From: Saprospiraceae bacterium
Lineage (GTDB): Bacteria > Bacteroidota > Bacteroidia > Chitinophagales > Saprospiraceae
Reading direction: 5' to 3'
DNA: 41,371 nt
Assembly (NCBI GenBank): GCA_020846655.1
Contig: JADLDL010000289.1
Location: 1 to 41,371 of the forward strand
Within the stretch, counting starts at the first letter, position 1; each line of letters starts with the position of its first letter. Of the stretch, positions 9,770 to 16,731 are shown in pieces. Below the pieces are notes generated by a model. It searched no databases, was not told where the DNA came from, and saw only the letters and a list, made by a program, of their open reading frames with translations. A program made the position numbers and the translations under genes.

Positions 9770-12148
9770 TCAGTTGACATACGCCGACAGCCATTTGCAT
9801 TCTTTGACGATCTGCTGGTAAAACGCCGTGTTTTTGTAGCGGCCCAGGCGGTCGTAGTAGTCGCGGTAGGCTTCCGGCAGCAGGGGGAGGGTTTTGCTGC
9901 CCGGCAAATAGCGGCAATCCGGGCTGCAAAACCACTGTTTTTGCCGGCAACGCGCGGCCATAAAAGTGGCTCGGGCGGCGAGTTCGGGCGTTTGCGCCTC
10001 GGCCATGGCTTTTTCAAAAAAACTGAGCGCCAGGCTGAGGTCTGTGTTTTCGCGGTTGCCGTCGGGGGAGTCGCGGAGCGGAAACACCGGCCCCTGCGGC
10101 AGCCGCAGCCAGTTGTAGCCGCTGCGATAGAAGTCGGTTACTTCCCATTCGTACCCGAAGTACGACATGTTGTAGTAGCCCAGGCCGATCAGGTAAAAAT
10201 ACCAGGCGCCCACCGGGTTGTTCATGGCCACGGCGGCTTTGGCTTTGAATTCAAAATCCAAAATTTTGGCCACCACCTGCTGCCGGGTCAGCAACAGGCT
10301 GTCGGTCACCGGCCGGTGCACCACATCCACAAATACTTCCTTGAACGGGCTGAAGCGCGCCATGCCGTCGCGCTGCGAGGCCGGTATCTGCCGCAACACC
10401 GACAAGGCCGCTTCCGGCTGACCAATGCTAAACAAATACGCGCCTTTGACTTCCAGCAAATGCGCTTTGATCAAATCCGGGTTGGTGTCGATCTGCATGG
10501 CGCGCTCCAGCAGGATGGGGTCCGAACTGGCGGCCAGTTGGAGCAGGTCGTCGAGCACCTCTATGTTGGGGTTGAGCATGAGGGCCGAAGGCTCGTAGGC
10601 CGCCAGCAGCGCCTTGCCCGGGTGTTTGCTCTCGGCGTAGCGGGTCGACAGGAAATCGCTCAAAAACGGCTCGAAACTGGGCATGGCCTTGAAGGTGTCG
10701 TAGCTCCGGCTTCGGAATGAGGCCTGGTCGGCGCTGGCGGAAGAGCCGTCGAGGGTCAGGATTTCGAGCAGCAGGGTCCAGATGTCCAGTTGGCGGCGCA
10801 GGATGTCGTCGTAGTCGCCGAATTTGTCCAGGCTACTGCGGGCGCGTTCGAATGTCTTTTCGGCAGCATAGCGGTCGCCGGCCAGCAGTTCGAGGTAGCC
10901 GTACATGGCCCGCCAGAGTTTGAGGTTGCTGGTTTTTTCTTCCTGCACCACCCGGTGCACAAAATGTTGCAGGCTCAGGAGGTGTTGGGCGGCTTTTTCC
11001 CGCCGGATGGCTGCCCGGGCCAGCCCGTTTTTTTTGTCGGTTATAGGCGTGCGCAAAAAGATTTTTTCCAGTTGCTGCACATCGCTGACGAGCAGCAAAT
11101 CCAGTTGCGGATTGCTCCGGTCCAGGTCATAAATGGTTTCCAGGTCCTCCACGGTGTAGGTATGGGAACTGCCGGAACGCAGCAGGTAGAGGGTAGCGCG
11201 TTCGGCATCGTCCTGGCACATCCGCAGGGTTTTTTCCCAATCCTGGTCGTTGCGCAACCGGAAACTGCGAAAAGCCTGCACGCGTTTAGAAGGGCAGTTT
11301 CTGAAAATAACCGAGTAGCGATAGGCGGCTTCCGGGATTTTCCCCAACTGCTGCAAGGCGCCGGCCAGGTGGCCAATGGTCCAATAGTACACAATACTGG
11401 GGCGCTTGCGGTCTACCTTCGGGATCAGGTAGTTATACAAATCCACGGTTTGCTGCCACTGCCGGGCATAGTGGGCCAGCCGCACGATTTGGTAGGTGTA
11501 GCGCAGGCGAAAAAAATGCGAGCGGGTTTGCAAAAAGCGGCCTTTCCCTTCCTCAATGAGTTGCTGCATCGTCTCCTGGTCGGTGGAGGGCAGTTGCCAG
11601 CCGTCGCCCTGGGCGGTCACGTAGGGTTCGCATTTTTTGGCAAACATCAGGTAGTCGATGGCTTCGGTGCAGCCGTTGAGGGCCAGCACTTCGGCAAAAC
11701 TATTGCCCGACAGGGTGAAAGGCAGCAGCGCGGTGCCTTTGCCCTGTTCCAGCGCAGCGTCGCGCAGCCCGATCAGGTCGTCGATGCTGCTTCGGTACAC
11801 CACATATTCCACGTCTTTCAGCGGCGCCAGTCCGCAAAAGCGTTCCTTCCACTCCTGGAGGTTATCGTCGACCTGGATGTTTTTATTAAAATAGGTTTGC
11901 TCGTAGTAGTCCTGCCAGCGCACAAAAAAAGGTGCGTAGGCCGAGTTTTTGTTGATAATATCGGGCAGCAGAAAGGAGTAGCCGGTAAACGGCCGGGCTG
12001 TGGGATCGCAGCTGCCTACGGGTCGTTCGGGCGGCGTCGCCGGAAAAAAAGCCATAAAAATCAGAAGCGCCGGCCAGGACCAGGCGCCCCAACGGCGCCG
12101 GCGGGGCGCTGCTGCGCCGCTTACTGCTTGTGTTGTATTGTTTCCCAT
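9770..12148 (-). CDS. Unknown exported or membrane-anchored helical-repeat protein, partner of the preceding gene
   Basis: A 792-residue protein I do not recognise. The frame stays open far upstream, but that stretch is a shadow of the neighbouring gene. ATG 12148 (MGNNTTQAV) gives a sensible start: a basic segment (RRRRW) and one hydrophobic helix (~20-35, WSWPALLIFMAFF). The remainder looks mostly α-helical with TPR-like spacing of Ala/Leu/Tyr, for example a stretch of LAHYARQWQQTVDLYNYLIP and AGALQQLGKIPEAAYRYSVIF. No catalytic motif was seen. It overlaps the upstream gene by 28 bp (12121-12148) in another frame, which points to translational coupling and a shared role. A scaffold in the periplasm or cell surface is possible but only inferred. 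Confidence 0.75.
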   Translation of the reverse strand: MGNNTTQAVSGAAAPRRRRWGAWSWPALLIFMAFFPATPPERPVGSCDPTARPFTGYSFLLPDIINKNSAYAPFFVRWQDYYEQTYFNKNIQVDDNLQEWKERFCGLAPLKDVEYVVYRSSIDDLIGLRDAALEQGKGTALLPFTLSGNSFAEVLALNGCTEAIDYLMFAKKCEPYVTAQGDGWQLPSTDQETMQQLIEEGKGRFLQTRSHFFRLRYTYQIVRLAHYARQWQQTVDLYNYLIPKVDRKRPSIVYYWTIGHLAGALQQLGKIPEAAYRYSVIFRNCPSKRVQAFRSFRLRNDQDWEKTLRMCQDDAERATLYLLRSGSSHTYTVEDLETIYDLDRSNPQLDLLLVSDVQQLEKIFLRTPITDKKNGLARAAIRREKAAQHLLSLQHFVHRVVQEEKTSNLKLWRAMYGYLELLAGDRYAAEKTFERARSSLDKFGDYDDILRRQLDIWTLLLEILTLDGSSASADQASFRSRSYDTFKAMPSFEPFLSDFLSTRYAESKHPGKALLAAYEPSALMLNPNIEVLDDLLQLAASSDPILLERAMQIDTNPDLIKAHLLEVKGAYLFSIGQPEAALSVLRQIPASQRDGMARFSPFKEVFVDVVHRPVTDSLLLTRQQVVAKILDFEFKAKAAVAMNNPVGAWYFYLIGLGYYNMSYFGYEWEVTDFYRSGYNWLRLPQGPVFPLRDSPDGNRENTDLSLALSFFEKAMAEAQTPELAARATFMAARCRQKQWFCSPDCRYLPGSKTLPLLPEAYRDYYDRLGRYKNTAFYQQIVKECKWLSAYVN

Positions 12149-13257
12149 GCGCGTTTCAACCAAATTGCCGGATAGTGGTGTACAGTAGCGCTGTCGAGGT
12201 GAAAAAAAGCCACCGCTGCATCGGTCGCCAACGGAAGGCCGGCGGCCAGTTGGGCCGCTTCCCGGAGGCTGGCCGAGTCGATACGTTCCACCCGGATCAG
12301 GTCGCCCGGGCGAAGATAGTGTCCGCCAAGGAAAGTGCTTTTCCGAATACCAAAACGGAAGGCCATTTTGTTGTCCTGCGGCCGTCCGCTGGGCCAGCCA
12401 TCGGGAGTCACGGGTTCGAAGCGGCTGGTGTCGGCAAAGGCCGGCAGATCGGGTTCGGGAATGATTTTCCAGAGTTCGTCGTCGCGGTACACCAAGGCCC
12501 AGGCAAACAAGGGCAGGGCCACATCGAGGGGCAGGGGATAGCGGTCGGGAGCACCCTGGAGGTATTTTTGAGCGGCAGCCGTTTCGAAAATCGAATTGTT
12601 TTCCGCCCAGTCGTCGATGTCGCCGGTGTTGTAGAGCATGAGCATGCCGCGGTCGGTGGGTGGCACACCGGTTTGGTTCGGAAATTTGTACTGGTGCAGC
12701 CGGATGGTGGCGCTCAGGGTGGTGTTTTTGGGCAGAAGCGGGCGTATTTTGTTTAAAAAAGAAAAATAGGCGGCGCGGGTGCTGCCCGTCCAATCGCAGT
12801 CGAACTGGATTTCAAAGGCGGCGTCGGCGGGCCAAAACGGCCGGCCGATCCGAAGCAGGGCCTCCGCTGTTTTTTGCGCCAGCGCATCGGTTTGCGCAGC
12901 GGAAATGTTTTTAAACACCTCGTTGGTGAGAAAGGCACAGCCCACGATCCGTTTGCCCATCCAGCCGTTTGCCGCGCCCACGCGCAGGAGGGAATAGGGG
13001 CGGATATCGCCGCTGGCGGGGTCTTTACCGATGTCCAGCAGTTTTACAAACAAGGTTTGGCAGCCGGTGCTGTCCAGCAAAGCGGTCTCTGTGGCGCTGA
13101 GATCGAGTTGGGTTTGCCAATGATAGAATGCAGGCCGTAGTTGGCGGGCTTTGGAGCGGCAGCCCGGGCTGCCAGCGGCCAGCAGCAGGAGTCCGGCGAT
13201 CAAGGGCCAAGTCCAGGAGGGCTGTCGCCGGGCTCTTAAAAAATCGGTATTGCGCAT
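12121..13257 (-). CDS. Unknown exported protein, possibly a lipoprotein
   Basis: Encodes 378 residues from ATG 13257. The open frame runs on upstream into a large inverted repeat, so longer starts are unlikely. The N-terminus has a basic stretch then a hydrophobic segment (WPLIAGLLLLAAGSPGC). The Cys could be lipidated, but the lipobox is weak. The body carries segments that suggest a TIM-barrel-like carbohydrate-active fold: FYHWQTQLDLS, FVKLLDIG, EIQFDCDWTGSTR, TTLSATIRLHQYK, GMLMLYNTGDIDD and YPLPLDVALPLFAWALVYRD. The recurring strand-plus-acidic pattern (DCDW, DIDDW, PLDVALPLF) resembles glycoside-hydrolase-like proteins of unknown function, possibly DUF3142; that is a tentative recollection, not a search result. 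The gene overlaps its downstream partner by 28 bp. Confidence 0.75.
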   Translation of the reverse strand: MRNTDFLRARRQPSWTWPLIAGLLLLAAGSPGCRSKARQLRPAFYHWQTQLDLSATETALLDSTGCQTLFVKLLDIGKDPASGDIRPYSLLRVGAANGWMGKRIVGCAFLTNEVFKNISAAQTDALAQKTAEALLRIGRPFWPADAAFEIQFDCDWTGSTRAAYFSFLNKIRPLLPKNTTLSATIRLHQYKFPNQTGVPPTDRGMLMLYNTGDIDDWAENNSIFETAAAQKYLQGAPDRYPLPLDVALPLFAWALVYRDDELWKIIPEPDLPAFADTSRFEPVTPDGWPSGRPQDNKMAFRFGIRKSTFLGGHYLRPGDLIRVERIDSASLREAAQLAAGLPLATDAAVAFFHLDSATVHHYPAIWLKRAWETIQHKQ

Positions 13258-13290
13258 GGGGTATTGACATTCAAAACATTGAAAATTATA

Positions 13291-13487
13291 AGAGTTATGT
13301 AACTGATTGCCGCCAGACCTCGGAGAGGTCCAACGTTTGTAGCAACGTAGTACAGCGTGTTTTGTAGAGCGAGAAGAGCCGCGAAAATTATTTTGAGCGG
13401 CTCTTCTCGCCGCAAAACTCATGATGCGCATATTGCTACAAACGTTGGACCTCTCCGAGGTCTGGCGGCAATCAGTTATATAACTCT
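13291..13487. repeat. 197-bp MITE-like inverted repeat with 55-bp arms and a nested stem
   Basis: The left arm (13291-13345) and right arm (13433-13487) are reverse complements with one mismatch in 55 bases. Inside lies a second perfect 14-bp stem (13369-13382 with 13397-13410, GCGAGAAGAGCCGC and its complement). Each outer arm also contains its own small palindrome, GACCTCGGAGAGGTC. TATA occurs at both edges (13287-13290 and 13487-13490) and may be a target duplication. No coding capacity is evident. The element fills most of the 313-bp gap between two minus-strand genes and ends 33 bases before the ATG at 13257, so it may affect that gene's transcription. It looks like a non-autonomous mobile repeat. 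Confidence 0.9.
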
Positions 13488-13570
13488 ATACTGTTCAATG
13501 ACGAATGGCGGCGAGATAATCTCGCGGCCTGGCGTTGTAAGGTATTGCGGCTAAACATGCCGCAAGATCG

Positions 13571-14302
13571 TTACGGAATGGCAAAAAGGAAATTCCAGTT
13601 TTTGTCGTACACCAGGATGTGCCGCTGGTCGTTGGCGGTAACGCCGATCACGAAGCGGTCGCCACGGCGGCAGAGGCGTTTGATTTCGGCGCCGGGGATC
13701 CGGTTTTCAATCTCAGCCACTACGTTGGCTGGAATTTGGTCGATGGCGTCGGTGGAACAGGCGCGGCAGTCGACCCAGTGCTGGCTGTCAACCTCGAACA
13801 CACCGTCGGCGCTGAACACGAGCAGGATCTGGCCGCTCAGCAGCACAATCACCTTGGGGCCCTGGCGTTTGGCGCGTAGGATATCGGCGTCGGGGTAGTG
13901 GGTTTCGATGTACTGCACGATGGCGGGGCGCAGTGAGTCGACGGGGATGGGCCGACCACCCATCAGCCGGCCGCAGGGGCCCAGGCGCTCGTTCAGCCGG
14001 TGCGTCAGGGCGCGGCGGCCGAGGTTGAAGTAGGCGTGTTCTTCGGTCGCCAACTGGATGTCGTAGCCTTTGCCTTCGGCAAAATACGCGGCATCGATGT
14101 AGGTGTCGAAATGGTTTTCGTCGAGGTAGTTCAGGACCTCGGCCGGGAGCGTGGAGGGGTCAATCTCCTGCTTGCTGCGGTCGTCGGCGATAGCGGTGGC
14201 GAGGGCCTCGTCTTCGAGTTGCTGGAAATCGACGACACTTTCCTTTTTGCAGGCGGCCATCCCGAGCGCCAGGATCAGGCTGAAAAATGCGATTTTTTTC
14301 AT
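13571..14302 (-). CDS. PepSY-like lipoprotein
   Basis: A predicted lipoprotein of 243 residues. The signal peptide MKKIAFFSLILALGMAAC ends in a clear lipobox (GMAAC), followed by KKES. Three related segments of the type LP..V..Y(L/I)...(Y/H/F)(P/D)...I..A appear: LPAEVLNYLDENHFDTYIDA, RPAIVQYIETHYPDADILRA and IPANVVAEIENRIPGAEIKR. This pattern is typical of Bacteroidota PepSY-like (BLIP-like fold) lipoproteins, whose function is not established. The gene lies 47 bp after the β-barrel gene and is probably part of the ECF sigma operon. Four Cys residues in the mature part (GPCGR, DCRAC, LCRRG) might form disulfides. Confidence 0.8.
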   Translation of the reverse strand: MKKIAFFSLILALGMAACKKESVVDFQQLEDEALATAIADDRSKQEIDPSTLPAEVLNYLDENHFDTYIDAAYFAEGKGYDIQLATEEHAYFNLGRRALTHRLNERLGPCGRLMGGRPIPVDSLRPAIVQYIETHYPDADILRAKRQGPKVIVLLSGQILLVFSADGVFEVDSQHWVDCRACSTDAIDQIPANVVAEIENRIPGAEIKRLCRRGDRFVIGVTANDQRHILVYDKNWNFLFAIP

Positions 14303-14349
14303 GATGGTACTGTTTAATTTATTTGTTCAAAGTGTTGTTTCTGAAAAGG

Positions 14350-15831
14350 TTAGAACTGCCAGGCCAAGCCGGCTGTGATCCCGCCCGAACGGGTCAGGGA
14401 GCGGAATGGCCCCCGGCGGTAGATGGAACTGAGGCCGTACCGGAATTCCGGCGCGAGGGCAATGGAGGCGCGCGGGCTCAGGCGGTATTGCAGGCCGGCG
14501 CCCAGGCGGGCATCCCAGAACAGGGGCGACAAGCCGTTGGCGCGGCCCTGGAGGCGCACCTGGATGTTGCGGATGCCGGGGCGGTTGGCCCGGGCAGCCT
14601 GCACCTGCACCTGATAGCCGGCTTCCAGGTGCAGGCCGATGCCGGCGCTCAGGCTCCATTGCCAGCGCCCGCTGTGTTGCACACGCCGGAGTAACAGCGG
14701 AATACTCCAGTAATTGACCTGCTCGTCGGTGCGCAGGCTGAGGGCCACGGCAGCCTGGTCGTCGATGGGTCGGTTGGGCTCGCGGCTCAGGTCCATGCGC
14801 AGGTCGACTTGCCCGAAACTGGTTTCCAGTTTTTCTTCGTCGGAGTTTCGATAGGCAAAATTTTGGTTGTCAAACTGTTCGGTATTTGTCCGGTACCTGA
14901 AATTCAGCACCCGTTCGGCTTGCAGGCGAATGGCCGTGCGTTGCAGACCGGTTTCGATAGCCCAATGGGGCTGTACCTGCCAGCCGGCGCAGAGGCCCAC
15001 TTCGCGGACCCAGGCGCCCGATTCCCGGCCCTTGGGCTTGGCATTGCCGGGGCCCTGGAGCGAGCGGGTGGTGAAGCGCAGCCCGGCAGTAGCGGCCACA
15101 TACAGCCGGTTGGGCTGGGGGAGGGGCCGGATCGGGGCGTTTCCGCTTGGTGGCAAGGGGGGGCTTGCCGGGGCAGGGCCCGCGAGGGGCGGCCAGTGGC
15201 CGGGCAAGGTCTGGAGCGCTGGCGCATGGAGGCCTGCGCTGGCGGGGCGGGGGCCGTCGGTGAGCACGGTGTTTTCCGGCGCCAGGCCTGGCAAGGGCGC
15301 CGGAACGATGGGATCGGCGCTTGCAGCAGCTTCGGCCTGGAGTGGCTGGAGGCTTGACTTCGGGCCCGTGTTTTGGGACGCGGGATCTGGTTGGCGGCTG
15401 GCGATCTGGTTTTGAACTCGGGTTGCTGCGGTGCTGGGGTTTTTAATTTTGCTGTCGGCAGCGGCCGGGAGCAGGCGACCTGCCGGTGGCAAGGCGGCTC
15501 CTGTGGCCTTCAGCCGGCTGAGTTGTTCGGCTTGGACTGCCGGCTGTTTGGGATTGGGCGCGGCAGCCGGACGTTCCGGGACAGCCATTGGCGGCGCCAG
15601 GTGTTTGGCAGCCGGTGTCAGGCTATCGCCCAACCAAAGCCCTGTGCCGGCCAACCCAGCGAGGAAAAACAGCCAAAACAGGAACCTGCGCCGCCGTTTT
15701 CGGCGTTGGTCCAGGCCGGCGCGCACGCCTGCCCACACGGTCCCGGAGGGCGTGTCCCAACCATCGGGTGCCGGCTGGTCCGTACCCGGGTCGGCATGTT
15801 GGCGAAGCCACTGGTCTAGTTCGTTGCGCAT
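14350..15831 (-). CDS. ECF-linked protein with inner-membrane helix, Pro/Ala-rich linker and C-terminal outer-membrane β-barrel
   Basis: Encodes 493 residues. Residues 1-48 are hydrophilic and end in a strongly basic patch (DQRRKRRRR). One hydrophobic helix follows at ~50-68 (FLFWLFFLAGLAGTGLWLG), and the charges predict the N-terminus in the cytoplasm. Residues ~75-230 form a Pro/Ala/Gln-rich low-complexity linker. The last ~250 residues show alternating β-strand patterns (VAATAGLRFTTRS, VGLCAGWQVQPHWAIETGLQ, YWSIPLLLRRV, WSLSAGIGLHLEAGYQVQVQ, ARLGAGLQYRLSPRASIALA) and end in GLAWQF; a terminal Phe is typical of β-barrels assembled by BAM. The gene directly follows an ECF sigma factor, the position expected for an anti-sigma factor. 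An anti-sigma role for the N-terminus is inferred, and no zinc-binding ZAS motif is visible. Confidence 0.8.
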   Translation of the reverse strand: MRNELDQWLRQHADPGTDQPAPDGWDTPSGTVWAGVRAGLDQRRKRRRRFLFWLFFLAGLAGTGLWLGDSLTPAAKHLAPPMAVPERPAAAPNPKQPAVQAEQLSRLKATGAALPPAGRLLPAAADSKIKNPSTAATRVQNQIASRQPDPASQNTGPKSSLQPLQAEAAASADPIVPAPLPGLAPENTVLTDGPRPASAGLHAPALQTLPGHWPPLAGPAPASPPLPPSGNAPIRPLPQPNRLYVAATAGLRFTTRSLQGPGNAKPKGRESGAWVREVGLCAGWQVQPHWAIETGLQRTAIRLQAERVLNFRYRTNTEQFDNQNFAYRNSDEEKLETSFGQVDLRMDLSREPNRPIDDQAAVALSLRTDEQVNYWSIPLLLRRVQHSGRWQWSLSAGIGLHLEAGYQVQVQAARANRPGIRNIQVRLQGRANGLSPLFWDARLGAGLQYRLSPRASIALAPEFRYGLSSIYRRGPFRSLTRSGGITAGLAWQF

Positions 15832-15840
15832 TTTTTTTGT

Positions 15841-15917
15841 GTTTCGTGTTTCGTGTTTCGTGTTTCGTGGTGCGTGTTTCGTGGTGCGTGTTTCGTGGTG
15901 CGTGTTTCGTGGTGCGG
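15841..15917. repeat. Heptad tandem repeat (GTTTCGT / GGTGCGT)
   Basis: Eleven consecutive 7-base units: four GTTTCGT, then alternating GGTGCGT and GTTTCGT, the last unit ending GGTGCGG. The array fills most of the 93-bp gap between the ECF sigma gene and the β-barrel gene. The same motif recurs at 38925-39022 and, inverted, at 39222-39277, so it is a dispersed family in this genome. Units of seven bases are prone to length change by slippage. Confidence 0.9.
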
Positions 15918-15924
15918 TATGCTC

Positions 15925-16494
15925 TTATCTCTCATCTCGCATCTCTAACTTTCGTTGGGAGAGCAGTTGTTTCAGCATAGCGCGGGCTTTGCTGAGTTGG
16001 CTGCGGGAGGTGCCGATATTGATGCCGAGCAAGCCGGCGATTTCTTCGTGGCTATAGCCTTCGAGGGCGAAAAGGTTCAGCACGGTACGGTATCCTGGGG
16101 GGAGTTGTTGGAGCAGTTGGGTGACCAGGCGGTGGTCGTCGTTGGGGAACAGGGCTGGGGGTTCGTCGGGTTCTACGGTGAGGGTATCGTCGAGGTCTTC
16201 GAAGGTGCCGAAAGCCCGTCGTTGGCGGAGCCAGCGGAGAGCCGAGCGGACGATCACGCGGCGCACCCAACCTTCGAGGCTGCCTTCGCCCCGGTAGCCC
16301 GACAGATCGGCGAACACGCGCAAAAACCCTTCCTGCAGCATGTCTTCGGCTTCCTGCCGGTTGGCGGCGTAGCGCAGGCACACCCGAAACATCGGTACGT
16401 TGAACCGCCGGTACAAGGCTTCTTCGCAGCGCGCATCGCCGCGCTGCGCCCCTTGTAGCAATTGGATGTCGGTGGGTTCAATCATGAATTTCAA
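15925..16494 (-). CDS. RNA polymerase sigma factor, ECF family
   Basis: A 189-residue sigma-70 factor with only regions 2 and 4, as in ECF factors. Region 2 includes AANRQEAEDMLQEGFLRVFADL (quoted in part: AEDMLQEGFLRVF) and SLEGWVRRVIVRSALRWLR. Region 4 includes LQQLPPGYRTVLNLFALEG and the helix-turn-helix YSHEEIAGLLGINIGTSRSQ. ATG 16494 is used; ATG 16485 (MIEPTD) is an alternative. It begins a minus-strand run with the inner-membrane/β-barrel protein and the PepSY-like lipoprotein, suggesting an envelope-responsive regulon. The last residues (EMRDER) are encoded by a low-complexity GAGATGCGAGATGAGAGATAA stretch, so the C-terminal end may have been reshaped by a repeat. Confidence 0.95.
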   Translation of the reverse strand: MKFMIEPTDIQLLQGAQRGDARCEEALYRRFNVPMFRVCLRYAANRQEAEDMLQEGFLRVFADLSGYRGEGSLEGWVRRVIVRSALRWLRQRRAFGTFEDLDDTLTVEPDEPPALFPNDDHRLVTQLLQQLPPGYRTVLNLFALEGYSHEEIAGLLGINIGTSRSQLSKARAMLKQLLSQRKLEMRDER

Positions 16495-16731
16495 GTGTCT
16501 GCTGCTTGATTCCGGCGGCGGTGGTTGTGTATAGGAAGGGACACGGTTTTGCCAAACGTTGCCTGCCGCTTATTTTTTTTTCAAAAAAAGAAAAAATAAA
16601 CGTCAATTTGCTGAAGCCCTGCACGGACTGATCCCCAATTGCGGCCCCAAGGCCTGTTTCGGGTGGTTTGGAACGCTGCGGATTTGTTCCGGCGCCCGTT
16701 TCCAATTTCATTTGTTTTTGCACCTGCTGTC

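Noticed and set aside
12149-12793. Upstream extension of the 792-residue gene
   Set aside because: This stretch is the antisense-frame shadow of the 378-residue gene. ATG 12148 gives a proper N-terminal membrane segment.
13258-13431. Upstream extension of the 378-residue gene through the inverted repeat
   Set aside because: The added residues are encoded by the inverted repeat, and a good signal-like start exists at 13257.
16560-16600. T-run/A-run hairpin upstream of the subtilase as a terminator
   Set aside because: The pairing is only A against T, and it lies between divergent genes, where no terminator is needed.
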